NCBI GenBank assembly: GCA_030637845.1
Contig: DAOWFT010000003.1
Location: 1 to 13,765 of the forward strand
From: Thalassospiraceae bacterium
GTDB lineage: Bacteria > Pseudomonadota > Alphaproteobacteria > Rhodospirillales > Magnetovibrionaceae
Direction: 5' to 3'
DNA length: 13,765 nucleotides
The notes beneath the pieces were generated by a model, which was not told the DNA's origin, ran no database searches, and saw nothing but the letters and a program-made list of their open reading frames with translations. Below, piece by piece: positions 6,211-12,023 of the stretch (positions are counted from its first letter, which is position 1; each line of letters starts with the position of its first letter). Position numbers and translations under genes: made by a program.

Positions 6211-6256
6211 TTTATAGTCGCACAGCTTTGTCCAGTTGGCTGTGACGTGCATCACA
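6211..6256 (-). promoter_or_regulatory. Promoter of small RNA copy 2 with CRP-type operator
   Basis: The palindrome TGTGATGCACGTCACA on the minus strand (6256-6241) is again a perfect TGTGA-N6-TCACA. The -10 TATAAA is at 6216-6211. Spacing from palindrome to -10 is identical to copy 1, and the 17 bases after the palindrome (GCCAACTGGACAAA and on) are conserved in both. The N6 spacer differs, so the half sites are what is kept. The site could also influence the divergent gene at 6431, 175 bp away. Confidence 0.72.
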
Positions 6257-6261
6257 CCCGA

Positions 6262-6430
6262 TAAGGGGCTGGCAAAAAGACTGGTAAAATGGCCGGGTTT
6301 CACGCATTTATTAAATAGCCAATTGTATTGTGATGACGGTGGTGGGTATGCTTGTTAAGCAAACCACCGGGGCGTGGTCAAAAAAATAAAAATACTTCAT
6401 AACGTATTGTTTTTTAAAAGGATTTTATGA
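6262..6430 (+). other. Upstream region of the 6431 gene with a long hairpin
   Basis: This 170-bp region is non-coding. It contains a two-part hairpin: CGGTGGT (6337-6343) with ACCACCG (6363-6369), and inside it TGCTT (6349-6353) with AAGCA (6357-6361). Further down AATAC/GTATT flanks TTCATAAC and is followed by TTTTTT, resembling a weak attenuator, just before the AAGGA ribosome site (6418-6422). I see no clear -35/-10 pair. Confidence 0.45.
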
Positions 6431-6784
6431 ATGAGCGATGATGCACACTCCGATGACTACAAAACATTGATGGGTCAAAAAAGATTTCTCAGTGAAATAG
6501 AGCAGGGAATTAGGCTCGCCAACCGCGAGGTTATCCATGCCCGCATACCGGAGATAACAAAAAAAACGGTTCTCTCGTTTTCAGTTGCCGTGGCCAGTCT
6601 CAGGGCTAGATATTTGGAAGATGCGTTTCGCATTGGTTCAGAACATGGAAACCCGCCAGATCAGGCAGAAATAACAGCACTTAGAACCAGCCGGGAAATG
6701 TATGAGGAGGCAAAGAATGCCTTTGAAGCCCTAAGGTACGCCATAGAGCGTGGTTATGTTGACATAACCGCTGGTGACGATTAA
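6431..6784 (+). CDS. Conserved-looking hypothetical protein, 117 aa, mostly helical
   Basis: I do not recognise this protein. It is acidic at both ends (starts MSDDAHSDDY, ends DITAGDD), has no signal peptide and no membrane segment, and is predicted helical through most of its length. It has a mixed middle section around IPEITKKTVLSFSVAVASLRARYLEDAFRIG and a charged helix EMYEEAKNAFEALRYAIERG. No cysteine or metal motif is present. The ATG at 6431 has AAGGA 8 nt upstream, a good ribosome site; an overlapping ATG at 6427 is out of frame. Codon use resembles neighbouring genes, and the ribosome site is clear, so I consider it real. It stands alone, divergent from the small RNA pair and convergent with the 95-residue gene to the right. 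Its function is unknown. Confidence 0.75.
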   Translation: MSDDAHSDDYKTLMGQKRFLSEIEQGIRLANREVIHARIPEITKKTVLSFSVAVASLRARYLEDAFRIGSEHGNPPDQAEITALRTSREMYEEAKNAFEALRYAIERGYVDITAGDD

Positions 6785-6787
6785 TTC

Positions 6788-6821
6788 ATTTAAATAGGTT
6801 ACTTACGGGCCTTATTTAAAT
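6788..6821. repeat. AT-rich inverted repeat between convergent genes
   Basis: ATTTAAATA (6788-6796) and TATTTAAAT (6813-6821) can form a 9-bp stem, extended by GG/CC with a bulge, directly after the stop at 6784. It lacks a T run but lies where a terminator is expected. The rest of the gap to 6926 contains the short palindrome CGTAATTATTACG (6884-6896) and nothing else I can name. Confidence 0.4.
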
Positions 6822-6926
6822 CTATGCTTGAAATATAAGGTTTGTTTTGCGGGCGTACTAACTGCATTTGTAGGCCAAATCAGCGTAATTATTACGGTTT
6901 GTAAACGATAATATCTTCCCGTCTGG

Positions 6927-7214
6927 TTACGATACGCTCTTGCGCCCGGCTTCGGTAATCTTGCAAACCAACCAGTCGGGTTTTATGGGGTTCGAAAACC
7001 ACGGCTCTGCCCAACCCCTTTCAATGCAGCTCCTGACGGTGCTTTCACCAACCCGTTGCCCGTGGGTGTCAAAAAGTGGCAATTTTCCACCGGCTTGGGT
7101 TACACCGCGTTTAAGCCACTCCATTTGAGTCCTGGATGGTTTGGTAGTTGTTTTATCTGCTACTTTTTTCACGTTTGTTGCTTTCATGTTCGTCATTGCC
7201 CTGTGATAGGCCAT
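6927..7214 (-). CDS. Small conserved hypothetical protein, 95 aa, winged-helix-like
   Basis: This is a basic protein whose core reads QMEWLKRGVTQAGGKLPLFD, then THGQRVGESTVRSCIERGWA, then EPWFSNPIKPDWLVCKITEA and GRKSVS. I recall very similar small proteins in Rhodospirillales genomes, without an assigned role. The ending 'W-x-V-C-x-I-T-E-A-G-R' and the 'R-x-C-I-E-R-G-W' helix resemble the wing and recognition region of a winged-helix fold, so DNA binding is possible. The first ~25 residues (Lys/Thr-rich) are low complexity. The start is uncertain: ATG at 7214, 7196 (with AGGG close upstream) or 7187. No partner gene is obvious; cutA is divergent from it. Confidence 0.7.
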   Translation of the reverse strand: MAYHRAMTNMKATNVKKVADKTTTKPSRTQMEWLKRGVTQAGGKLPLFDTHGQRVGESTVRSCIERGWAEPWFSNPIKPDWLVCKITEAGRKSVS

Positions 7215-7302
7215 GATAGTTCATGATAATAGGGTAGGTTTCAACAATTGCCAAGAATGCCAAGCAATACCGAAGAGATAATATTGACCAAGTGAGATTA
7301 AG

Positions 7303-7623
7303 ATGCCGCAAAACACCAAACTTATTTATGTAACAACCTCGGGCGAGACCGAGGCCATTAACATTGGCCGCACCCTTGTTGATGAACGCTTGGTTGCGTG
7401 TGTAAACATAATTGATGGCGTCAGGTCAATTTATCGCTGGGAAGGCAAAATTGAAGATGAAAAAGAGACGGTGCTGGTGATGAAAACGGTGAGTGCAAAA
7501 GTGAAAGCCGTTACGCAAAAAATAAAATCCCTACACAGTTACGATTGTCCCTGTGTGGTTGTTGTCGACATAGTAGGGGGGAACGATGATTTTTTGCAGT
7601 GGATTGCAAACGAAACCACCTAG
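7303..7623 (+). CDS. cutA: CutA1-family divalent-cation tolerance protein
   Basis: This 106-residue protein has the compact ferredoxin-like CutA fold, normally a trimer. Family landmarks are the first strand LIYVTTSGETEA, DERLVACVNIIDGVRSIYRW (about residues 27-46), EGKIEDEKETVLVMKT, and the HSYDCPCVVVVDI strand. The last corresponds to the usual HPYEVPEI segment but with Ser and Cys replacing Pro and Val. CutA has been linked to copper tolerance in E. coli, yet its molecular role remains unsettled. The ATG at 7303 has only a weak purine-rich site. It ends 10 bp from the convergent response regulator, with no terminator hairpin visible between them. Confidence 0.93.
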   Translation: MPQNTKLIYVTTSGETEAINIGRTLVDERLVACVNIIDGVRSIYRWEGKIEDEKETVLVMKTVSAKVKAVTQKIKSLHSYDCPCVVVVDIVGGNDDFLQWIANETT

Positions 7624-7633
7624 GCTCGGGTGG

Positions 7634-8593
7634 CTAATGTAGCGCTGGCTTTATCTGCCCGCCTTTGACGGATTTGCTGATTTCCATGGCCATGCGTTGG
7701 GCGTCTTCGCCTTTTTCGTCAAAACCCGCCTGTATGGATCTTGCCACCGGTTTTAGAAGCTCAACATCCTTTGGTGCGGGGAAGTCCCCGGCACTGATTA
7801 TGCGCTTTGTTACATCAATCATGGTGTTGCAAAGTTCTGATACGTGGGCATACGGTGTGCCACCCATTCGTCTTGCGATGTCTTCTGAAACATACAGCAA
7901 CCTGTCTAACGATCTTGAGGTTGTTTCGTCAGGCCCGCCCATGGCAAGTCCGGGGACAATTCGGTCCACCAAAAAATTAACCTGTTGTGCGTTGCGCTCA
8001 AGTTTTTGGATGTTTACCTGTTTTATGCAGGCATCAATCTCTTCCTGCAGGATGACGGGGTTTATCTCACCGCCTCCGGTTGCTTTCATATTAAGCGTAT
8101 TTGGAACTCTTACCGGAGTTGCCTCGCTTGGCCGTTCATCGTCTTTTTTGCGGCGGTCGGGGCCAATATAATGGCTGGTGACAATAAAAGGCTTCCTTGC
8201 CAAGGCCAGCACCTTTATGCGCTGCATAAGCTGTCCGGCCGAAAGTGGCTTGCTGACAATATGGTCAACACCCGACTGGATTATGTTTCTGACGGTTTCG
8301 TGCGTTGGCGACCATGCGGTAGCAATAATTGGCAGAAATGGATTGTATTTGGTTTCGTAATGACGAAGCTTGTGAACAAAATCACTAAGGTCGCCATCGG
8401 GCATTTCGTGATCTGCGATCAGCAAATCCGGAGAGCTAACATCAAGGGTGCCAATCATGTCGCGCATGTTATTGGCCATGGTGATGCGCCTGATGCCGTT
8501 ATCGGATAGAATGTTTCTTATTGTCTGGCGCGATAACCGATCGCTATCGACAATAATTACATCAATCTCTTCAAGAGTTATCTTGTTATTCAT
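7634..8593 (-). CDS. Receiver-domain protein with unassigned helical C-terminal region
   Basis: This is a 319-residue single-receiver response regulator. Counting from the ATG at 8593, residues ~10-125 form a REC domain. It has IIVDSD at the first strand (one acidic residue of the usual DD pair replaced by Ser), the phospho-acceptor Asp61 in LLIADHEMPDGDL, Thr92 in PIIATAWSP, and the conserved Lys115 in VSKPLS. The linker has YIGPDRRKKDDERP, a motif often seen after receivers in Rhodospirillales. The C-terminal ~140 residues (from EINPVILQEEIDACIKQ on) look all-helical, contain no HTH, GGDEF, EAL or kinase motif, and may be a protein-interaction module. A GTG at 8626 would add 11 residues; neither start has a clear ribosome site, and I prefer the ATG. 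No cognate kinase is adjacent, so the partner is unknown. Confidence 0.88.
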   Translation of the reverse strand: MNNKITLEEIDVIIVDSDRLSRQTIRNILSDNGIRRITMANNMRDMIGTLDVSSPDLLIADHEMPDGDLSDFVHKLRHYETKYNPFLPIIATAWSPTHETVRNIIQSGVDHIVSKPLSAGQLMQRIKVLALARKPFIVTSHYIGPDRRKKDDERPSEATPVRVPNTLNMKATGGGEINPVILQEEIDACIKQVNIQKLERNAQQVNFLVDRIVPGLAMGGPDETTSRSLDRLLYVSEDIARRMGGTPYAHVSELCNTMIDVTKRIISAGDFPAPKDVELLKPVARSIQAGFDEKGEDAQRMAMEISKSVKGGQIKPALH

Positions 8594-8682
8594 GGTCAGG
8601 AAAATGCCCCAATGCTTTTGCGCCACCCCACATGCAGGAATGTATTAAAACCAAAAGCGTCTGTATATTAGTACATCAGAAA

Positions 8683-8694
8683 ATGTAATTACAT
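8683..8694. promoter_or_regulatory. 12-bp palindrome upstream of the receiver-domain gene
   Basis: ATGTAATTACAT (8683-8694) is a perfect palindrome in the AT-rich 138-bp gap between the response regulator and ispDF, both leftward. A second palindrome TAGCTAGCTA lies at 8704-8713. Either could be an operator; no clear promoter pair or terminator is seen. Confidence 0.3.
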
Positions 8695-8731
8695 AATATA
8701 AATTAGCTAGCTACCTGAGTTTGTAGGCTTT

Positions 8732-9955
8732 CTAAACAGGAAATGACAGGGTGGCAATTGCCTGCACCGCCACACCCTCACCCCGTCCGGTTGCGCCAAG
8801 GCCCTCTGTGGTTGTGGCCTTGACGGAAACCCTGTTTTTATCGAGGCCCAAGATACCAGCTATACGGGTACGCATCTCTGTCCGGTAAGGGCCTATTTTG
8901 GGCGCCTCACATACAATAGTAATATCAACGTTGTTTATTTTTGCATTCTTTTCACTGGCCAATTCCAGTGCGCGGGCAACAAAAACTTCAGAATCGAGCC
9001 CCTTCAATCGGGGGTCGCTAGGGGGGAAATGCTCGCCAATATCTCCTTCGCCGATGGCACCAAGAATTGCATCGGTTAATGCGTGCAAGCCAACGTCTGC
9101 ATCGGAATGGCCTAAAAGGTAGCGATTGAACGGAACATCAATTCCGCACAGCCTTACTCCGTTTTTATCACTGCTTTTATCACCACCTTCATCACCAAGG
9201 CGGTGAACATCGTAACCAAACCCGGTTCTTGTTTCGCGTTCGCCACCAAGCTCACTTAAATATCTTTGTGCGCGCTTGTAATCATCGGGCGTTGTTATTT
9301 TAAAATTTTCTTCTGATCCTGCGACCACGGCAACCGCCGAACCAGCCAAACTTGCCAAATCTGATTGTTCAAGAACCGACGCATCATCTGTTACGGTTTC
9401 TTTTGCCGGGTCACGCATTAGCTCGCGGTGGGCGGAAATTATTTCTTTAAAACGAAAGCCCTGTGGTGTTTGGGCGCGAAATAAATTGCCGCGAGGCACG
9501 GTTTTATCAATTGATTCGTCTGTGCATTTTTTTAGGGTATCAACAACCGCAAGGGCCGGTATTGCTCCGGTGGATTTATCCAGCGCAAAAATAACATCAG
9601 ATATCAATTCACCGGAAACAAAGGGACGGGCGGCATCATGGATCAATACCTTGTCGGGGTTTGTTTCGGCGAGACTCTCAAGCCCACCAAGAACCGACTG
9701 CTGTCTGGTTTTGCCGCCGAAAACAGGTGAAAGCAGGCTACCTTCGGCAAATCCGGATATTGATTGCTGGTAAAAATCCATATGGTTTTGGCTTATGACG
9801 CAACGCACACCGTCAATTTCAGGGTGCTCAAGAAACGCCCTGACGCTTGCCTGCAAAACCGTTCCGGTCCCAAGGGGGGCGTATTGCTTGGGTAGTTCAC
9901 CGCCAAAACGTTGGCCGCTTCCGCCGGCGACGATGAGCGCATAACACCCAGCCAT
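8732..9955 (-). CDS. ispDF: Bifunctional IspD/IspF (MEP pathway)
   Basis: This 407-residue fusion carries two enzymes of the non-mevalonate isoprenoid pathway: 2-C-methyl-D-erythritol 4-phosphate cytidylyltransferase and 2-C-methyl-D-erythritol 2,4-cyclodiphosphate synthase. The IspD part (about 1-235) shows the nucleotide-binding VAGGSGQRFGGELPKQY (9-25), HDAARPFV (106-113), FRAQTPQGFR, and TDDASVLEQ. The IspF part (about 243-407) starts RTGFGYDVHRL with metal ligands Asp249 and His251, and continues LLGHSDADVGLHALTDAILG with the third ligand His283. GDIGEHFPPSDP and KATTTEGLGATGRGEG follow. The loop after DVHRL has a hydrophilic Asp/Gly/Lys/Ser-rich insertion (about 254-265), longer than usual. 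GGAGAG lies 8 nt before the ATG. The fusion is common in alphaproteobacteria. Confidence 0.97.
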   Translation of the reverse strand: MAGCYALIVAGGSGQRFGGELPKQYAPLGTGTVLQASVRAFLEHPEIDGVRCVISQNHMDFYQQSISGFAEGSLLSPVFGGKTRQQSVLGGLESLAETNPDKVLIHDAARPFVSGELISDVIFALDKSTGAIPALAVVDTLKKCTDESIDKTVPRGNLFRAQTPQGFRFKEIISAHRELMRDPAKETVTDDASVLEQSDLASLAGSAVAVVAGSEENFKITTPDDYKRAQRYLSELGGERETRTGFGYDVHRLGDEGGDKSSDKNGVRLCGIDVPFNRYLLGHSDADVGLHALTDAILGAIGEGDIGEHFPPSDPRLKGLDSEVFVARALELASEKNAKINNVDITIVCEAPKIGPYRTEMRTRIAGILGLDKNRVSVKATTTEGLGATGRGEGVAVQAIATLSFPV

Positions 9956-10020
9956 ATGAATAACTCTCCAATAAAATACTTATTTGTTGGCCAGAGCCTA
10001 CCATCTTGCCCTTATTTGCC

Positions 10021-10040
10021 AAGGGTATTAAAGGGTATTA
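10021..10040. repeat. Tandem 10-bp direct repeat in the ispDF / ccsA-like divergent region
   Basis: AAGGGTATTA occurs twice in a row (10021-10040), followed by AAAGGGG. It lies in the 149-bp region between divergent ispDF and the membrane protein gene, so it may be regulatory. No confident promoter pair is visible in this gap. Confidence 0.6.
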
Positions 10041-10104
10041 AAAGGGGATTGCTTTCTATTAACCATTCGTGCCCAAAAACCGCGTTCTGAAAGAAAAGTA
10101 TTCA

Positions 10105-10911
10105 ATGAGCCAAGACTTTTTATTCAATCTGCTTGCGCTGGCGGCTCTTCTTCCCGCAGCAGTTCTTCCTCTTCGCGGTGAAAAGTCGTCTCGTGACTGG
10201 GTATTTTGGCTGGTTTTGGCTTTGGCCTGGGCAGGGCCTTTCCTCTGGGCCGGGTATTCCATGTCCGGCGTCTGGAAGGGTGGCATCTCGGTAACCTTGT
10301 GGGTAACCATCGCGGTTTCTCTAACTCTTTTTGCCATTATTGCCGGAATTACCCGTGACGGGTGGCGTCTTACGCCGCTGTTTTCGCCCTATATGATAAT
10401 TATGGGCGTTATCGCCACCGTGTTTTGGCAACAAGGCGGCGATGCCGGTCTTGCCCCATCGGCACCATCGGGCTGGGTTGGAATCCATATAATAGTTTCG
10501 GTTGCCACCTATGGGTTGGTCACGGTGGCGGCCGTGGCGGCGCTGGCGGCATTTATTCAGGAGCGGGCATTGAAGCTCAAACGCCCAACCAAGCTCACCC
10601 ACATGTTGCCATCGGTTACCGATTGTGAATCTTTAAGCATGCGTCTGCTGGTGTGGGGCGAGATTGTACTGGGCGCTGGCCTGATAACCGGAATGAGCAC
10701 CCAATTCATGGAAACAGGTACGGTTTTGGTATTTGACCATAAAACCGTACTCAGCATTGGTGCTTTTGCCATTATCGGGGCATTGCTGCTGGCCCACCAT
10801 AAAACCGGTATGCGGGGGCGAAAAGCGGCCCGTCTGGCCCTGCTGGCTTATCTGTTGCTTACCCTTGGTTATGTTGGGGTAAAGCTGGTCACCGACGTTT
10901 TAATGACCTGA
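10105..10911 (+). CDS. CcsA/YpjD (HemX-like) cytochrome c assembly-family membrane protein
   Basis: This 268-residue polytopic membrane protein has about eight hydrophobic segments. Its second half matches the cytochrome c assembly (CcsA/HemX/YpjD) family: GWVGIHIIVSVATYGLVTVA with a conserved His, then FIQERALKLKR, LPSVTDCESLSMRLLVWGEI, GLITGMS, DHKTVLSIGAFAIIGALLLA with a further His pair, and the GMRGRKAARLALLAYLLLTL end. Members bind or handle heme, or have unknown roles (YpjD); the WWD heme-handling motif of true CcsA/CcmC proteins is not evident, so YpjD-type is the better label. The ATG at 10105 is preferred to a GTG at 10069, which would add 12 charged residues ahead of the first membrane helix. 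It is divergent from ispDF and upstream of dusB-ntrBC by 113 bp. Confidence 0.8.
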   Translation: MSQDFLFNLLALAALLPAAVLPLRGEKSSRDWVFWLVLALAWAGPFLWAGYSMSGVWKGGISVTLWVTIAVSLTLFAIIAGITRDGWRLTPLFSPYMIIMGVIATVFWQQGGDAGLAPSAPSGWVGIHIIVSVATYGLVTVAAVAALAAFIQERALKLKRPTKLTHMLPSVTDCESLSMRLLVWGEIVLGAGLITGMSTQFMETGTVLVFDHKTVLSIGAFAIIGALLLAHHKTGMRGRKAARLALLAYLLLTLGYVGVKLVTDVLMT

Positions 10912-10957
10912 TTGCCCGATATTCCCCCCAAATATCTCAAGAATATCCCTGAAAACC

Positions 10958-10986
10958 TTGCTATTTATGGTGTTTTGCCCAATAAA
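10958..10986 (+). promoter_or_regulatory. Candidate promoter of the dusB-ntrB-ntrC operon
   Basis: TTGCTA (10958-10963) and AATAAA (10981-10986) are 17 bp apart, giving a start near 10993 and a ~32-nt leader. A small hairpin GCCCA/TGGGC (10977-10981 / 10987-10991) overlaps it. No sigma54 (GG-N10-GC) element was found here. Confidence 0.3.
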
Positions 10987-11024
10987 TGGGCACCTCAAAC
11001 AATATCTGTGGCAAAGAAGACACA

Positions 11025-12011
11025 ATGAGCTATCGCATAGGCAATATTGAGCTGGAAAACAACGTGATGCTGGCACCCATGGCCGGCGTTACCGATCAGC
11101 CGTTTAGGCGGATGGTCAAGCAGTTTGGCGTCGGTCTGGTTGTGTCTGAAATGATCGCATCCAAAGCAATGATTATGGCGGCCAAAAAAACCATGCGCAT
11201 GTCCACCTCATGCGATGACGAATTTCCCATGTCGGTGCAATTGGCGGGCAACGTGGCCGAAGACGTAGCCGAGGCGGCAAAACTTAACGAAGACAGGGGG
11301 GCTGCCATAATCGATCTCAACATGGGCTGTCCGGCGAAAAAGGTTGTTCATGGTTATTCCGGCTCGGCCCTGATGAAGGACGAGGTTCTTGCGGGAAAAA
11401 TTCTCGAAGCCGCCGTCGCTGCGGTTTCAATTCCGGTAACGCTAAAAATGCGAACCGGATGGGATGATAATTCCAGAAACGCGCCTAATCTTGCGCGCAT
11501 CGCAGAAGAAAGCGGTATTCAATCATTGGTGGTCCATGGGCGAACCCGTTGCCAGTTTTATAAAGGCGTAGCGGACTGGGATTTCATTGGCGAGGTAAAA
11601 CGCGCGGTTTCAATTCCAGTTACCGGTAACGGCGATGTAACCACGGTGGAAGACGCGGCTGAAATGCTAAAGAGGTCTGGTGTCGATGGGGTAATGATTG
11701 GCCGCGGCACATATGGCAAGCCGTGGTTCCCGGCACAGGTTGCACACTTTCTTAAAACCGGCGAACGGCTGGACGATCCATCGATTGATAAACAGATGGA
11801 TATATTGCTCGAACATTACGAAAATATGCTTTCTCATTACGGTGAAGTTACCGGGATGCGCGCTGCGCGCAAACACATCGGCTGGTATTCCAAGGGGCTG
11901 CCCGGATCTGCTGAGTTCCGCTCGGTTGTTATGCGCATGGCCGACATTGACAAGGTCAAGCAAACCATCCGCAGATTTTATGAGCCTTTGGCCGAACAGA
12001 TTGCTGCATAA
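11025..12011 (+). CDS. dusB: tRNA-dihydrouridine synthase DusB (NifR3)
   Basis: DusB is an FMN enzyme that reduces specific uridines in the tRNA D-loop to dihydrouridine using NADPH. The 328-residue protein begins MSYRIGNIELENNVMLAPMA and shows GVTDQPFRRM, VQLAGN, the catalytic Cys102 in DLNMGCPAKKV, Lys141 in LKMRTGW, the FMN/tRNA-binding HGRTR (171-175), NGDV, and IGRGTYGKPW. The ATG at 11025 is chosen because it gives the canonical N-terminus; an in-frame ATG at 10986 would add 13 unrelated residues and lies inside the likely promoter. In Rhodobacter, Azospirillum and rhizobia this gene (nifR3) heads the ntrBC operon, exactly as here; ntrB starts 12 bp after its stop. Confidence 0.96.
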   Translation: MSYRIGNIELENNVMLAPMAGVTDQPFRRMVKQFGVGLVVSEMIASKAMIMAAKKTMRMSTSCDDEFPMSVQLAGNVAEDVAEAAKLNEDRGAAIIDLNMGCPAKKVVHGYSGSALMKDEVLAGKILEAAVAAVSIPVTLKMRTGWDDNSRNAPNLARIAEESGIQSLVVHGRTRCQFYKGVADWDFIGEVKRAVSIPVTGNGDVTTVEDAAEMLKRSGVDGVMIGRGTYGKPWFPAQVAHFLKTGERLDDPSIDKQMDILLEHYENMLSHYGEVTGMRAARKHIGWYSKGLPGSAEFRSVVMRMADIDKVKQTIRRFYEPLAEQIAA

Positions 12012-12023
12012 GGCGAGCGTGCA

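Larger units (their letters stand above)
5981..6260. repeat. Two tandem ~140-bp units (each one predicted small-RNA gene)
   Basis: Unit 1 (5981-6120) and unit 2 (6122-6260) align end to end with a period of 140 bp. Conservation is uneven. The CRP-like palindrome, the next ~18 bp, the -10 flank and the C-rich linker are nearly identical, while hairpin stems and loops differ in ways that keep pairing. The pattern is that of a duplicated RNA gene with its promoter, not of a simple repeat. Confidence 0.92.

Noticed and set aside
5981..6260. CRISPR-like or insertion-sequence origin of the 140-bp repeats
   Set aside because: There are only two adjacent copies, with no short repeat-spacer alternation, no cas genes, no transposase and no terminal inverted repeats. 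The pattern of conservation fits RNA genes.
7665..8171. Long antisense open frames over the receiver gene, ntrB and plsX
   Set aside because: They lie opposite strongly supported genes, have no family features or ribosome sites, and are explained by codon bias of the real genes.
10986..11024. Upstream ATG extension of dusB
   Set aside because: It adds 13 residues unlike DusB N-termini and overlaps the probable -10 and a small hairpin; the ATG at 11025 gives the canonical start.
10912..11024. A sigma54 promoter ahead of dusB-ntrBC
   Set aside because: I found no TGGCAC-N5-TTGC type element in the gap; a housekeeping-type pair is the best candidate.
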